From positions 1 through 33,644 of the forward strand of contig JAUZNW010000019.1 in assembly GCA_030706785.1 (NCBI GenBank): 33,644 bases of DNA, read 5' to 3'. The position numbers and the translations under genes are program-made. The notes beneath the pieces were generated by a model. That model made no database searches. It had not been told where the DNA came from and was given only the letters and a program-made list of their open reading frames with translations. How positions within the stretch are numbered: the first letter of the stretch is position 1; every line of letters begins with the position of its first letter. The DNA is from Bacteroidota bacterium. GTDB lineage: Bacteria > Bacteroidota > Bacteroidia > Bacteroidales > VadinHA17. Shown piece after piece: positions 32,765 through 33,644 of this stretch.

Positions 32765-33644
32765 TCAATTTATCCGTTTTTCAACGTCCTGCCTGATCAT
32801 ATCAAGCTTCATCAGCATCGCTTTTGTTTCCTCAATATCCATCCTGTGGGTATTATGCGATGTATATTCTTCAGTCTGGGCAATCTGTGTTTCACCTTCA
32901 ACAAAAAATCTGTTATAGTTAAGATCGCGAGTATCGGCAGGTATCCGGAAATAGTCACCCATATCAATGGCTTTTGCCATTTCCTCACGGTTGACAAGGG
33001 TTTCATAGAGTTTTTCACCGTGCCTGGTTCCGATGATCCTGATCGGATTCTTGGCACCGTACAACTCCATTAAAGCCATAGCCAGTGTTTCAATTGTAGC
33101 GGCGGGTGCCTTCTGTACAAAAATATCACCTGGTCTTCCGTTATTAAATGCAAAAACTACAAGATCAACAGCTCCGTCAAGGCTCATCATGAAACGTGTC
33201 ATGCTGGGATCGGTTATCGTTATTGGTGAACCATTTTTTATTTGATCCACAAACAGTGGGATCACCGAGCCCCTTGATGCCATTACATTGCCATACCTTG
33301 TCCCGCAAAAGATCATATCGTGATTGTTCAGATTGCGTGATTTTGCGATCATCACTTTCTCGCTCAATGCCTTTGACATTCCCATTGCATTTATAGGATA
33401 AACCGCCTTGTCGGTGCTCAGGACTATGACACGGCTGACATTGTTTTCAAAAGCAGAATTGAGAACATGCTCACATCCGAAAACATTTGTTTTTACTGCC
33501 TCGGTTGGAAAAAATTCACAGGATGGTACCTGTTTGAGGGCTGCAGCGTGGAAGACCAGATCAACACCTCTCATCGCGCTGTTTACGCTTTCATAGTTCC
33601 TTACATCACCGATATAATATTTGATCTTCTGGTTATTGTAAAAC
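32765..33644 (-). CDS. UDP-GlcNAc 4,6-dehydratase/5-epimerase-like SDR (CapE/FnlA type), N-terminus outside window
   Basis: The frame stays open to the window edge, so the gene is cut. The ORF track begins at an internal Met; upstream residues read FYNNQKIKYYIGDVRNYESVNSA. Visible motifs are HAAALKQVP, STDKAVYPINAMGMSK, TRYGNVMASRGSVIP, DPSMTRFMMSLDGAVDLVVFAF and GDIFVQKAPAATIETLA, as in enzymes that make UDP-6-deoxy-4-keto sugars on the way to UDP-L-FucNAc or UDP-L-QuiNAc. The SDR tyrosine position holds Met (MGMSK), which I recall as a feature of the CapE branch. It is the furthest-upstream gene seen in the minus-strand operon; FnlB/FnlC-type partners are not in the window. Confidence 0.88.
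   Translation of the reverse strand, partial: FYNNQKIKYYIGDVRNYESVNSAMRGVDLVFHAAALKQVPSCEFFPTEAVKTNVFGCEHVLNSAFENNVSRVIVLSTDKAVYPINAMGMSKALSEKVMIAKSRNLNNHDMIFCGTRYGNVMASRGSVIPLFVDQIKNGSPITITDPSMTRFMMSLDGAVDLVVFAFNNGRPGDIFVQKAPAATIETLAMALMELYGAKNPIRIIGTRHGEKLYETLVNREEMAKAIDMGDYFRIPADTRDLNYNRFFVEGETQIAQTEEYTSHNTHRMDIEETKAMLMKLDMIRQDVEKRIN

Noticed and set aside
1-33644. Mobile element, phage or defence island
   Set aside because: No transposase, integrase, phage structural gene, restriction enzyme or toxin-antitoxin pair was found, and no terminal repeats or tRNA borders were seen.

Overview
The window looks like one large cell-surface or exopolysaccharide (EPS) locus from a member of the Bacteroidota, probably class Bacteroidia. 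The reasons are a secreted protein with a type IX secretion (T9SS) C-terminal sorting domain, the Wza/Wzc/initiating-transferase arrangement usual in that phylum, AT-rich intergenic DNA, and weak or absent Shine-Dalgarno sequences. No tRNA, rRNA, CRISPR array, transposase or integrase was seen.

Layout. (1) Positions 1-537 (minus) hold a small HExxH metalloprotease-like gene whose stop overlaps the start of a gene running off the left edge. (2) After a 519-bp gene-free stretch, the plus strand carries a polysaccharide assembly operon (1057-7310): two tandem paralogues resembling the C-terminal half of a methyltransferase, a polyprenyl-phosphate sugar phosphotransferase, a Wza-like export lipoprotein and a Wzc-like tyrosine autokinase. 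(3) The same strand continues into a tightly packed cassette (7360-12474): acyl carrier protein, asparagine-synthase-type amidotransferase, NAD-synthase-like amide ligase, AMP-forming acyl ligase and a VOC-fold (methylmalonyl-CoA-epimerase-like) enzyme. (4) Everything from 12479 to the right edge is on the minus strand. Read in transcription order (right to left) it starts with a UDP-GlcNAc 4,6-dehydratase/5-epimerase-like gene cut by the window edge. Then come five GT4-type glycosyltransferases, a radical SAM/SPASM protein, another GT4, a formyltransferase-like/beta-propeller protein, a hexapeptide acyltransferase, a UDP-glucuronate 4-epimerase, two more GT4 enzymes, a Gfo/Idh/MocA oxidoreductase and a TIM-barrel protein. 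A rho-independent terminator (about 16701-16741) closes this run. Beyond it lie an SGNH-like/acyltransferase pair and a secreted PIG-L deacetylase with LamG, five InlB-type B-repeats and a T9SS tail.

How it may work together (inference). The phosphotransferase starts a repeat unit on undecaprenyl phosphate. Eight glycosyltransferases extend it using sugars made by the dehydratase, the 4-epimerase and perhaps the oxidoreductase. Acyltransferases and the ACP/AMP-ligase/amidotransferase cassette would add acyl or amide substituents, and Wza/Wzc would control export and length. The extracellular deacetylase could trim the finished polymer. No Wzx flippase or Wzy polymerase is visible, so these must lie outside the window.

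The least explained part is the ACP-AsnB-NadE-like-AMP ligase-VOC cassette. It shares three component types with the exosortase/PEP-CTERM-associated EPS loci of Proteobacteria but has no exosortase here. The two truncated methyltransferase-like paralogues at the head of the operon, with an operator-like repeat array between them, are the second point of interest.
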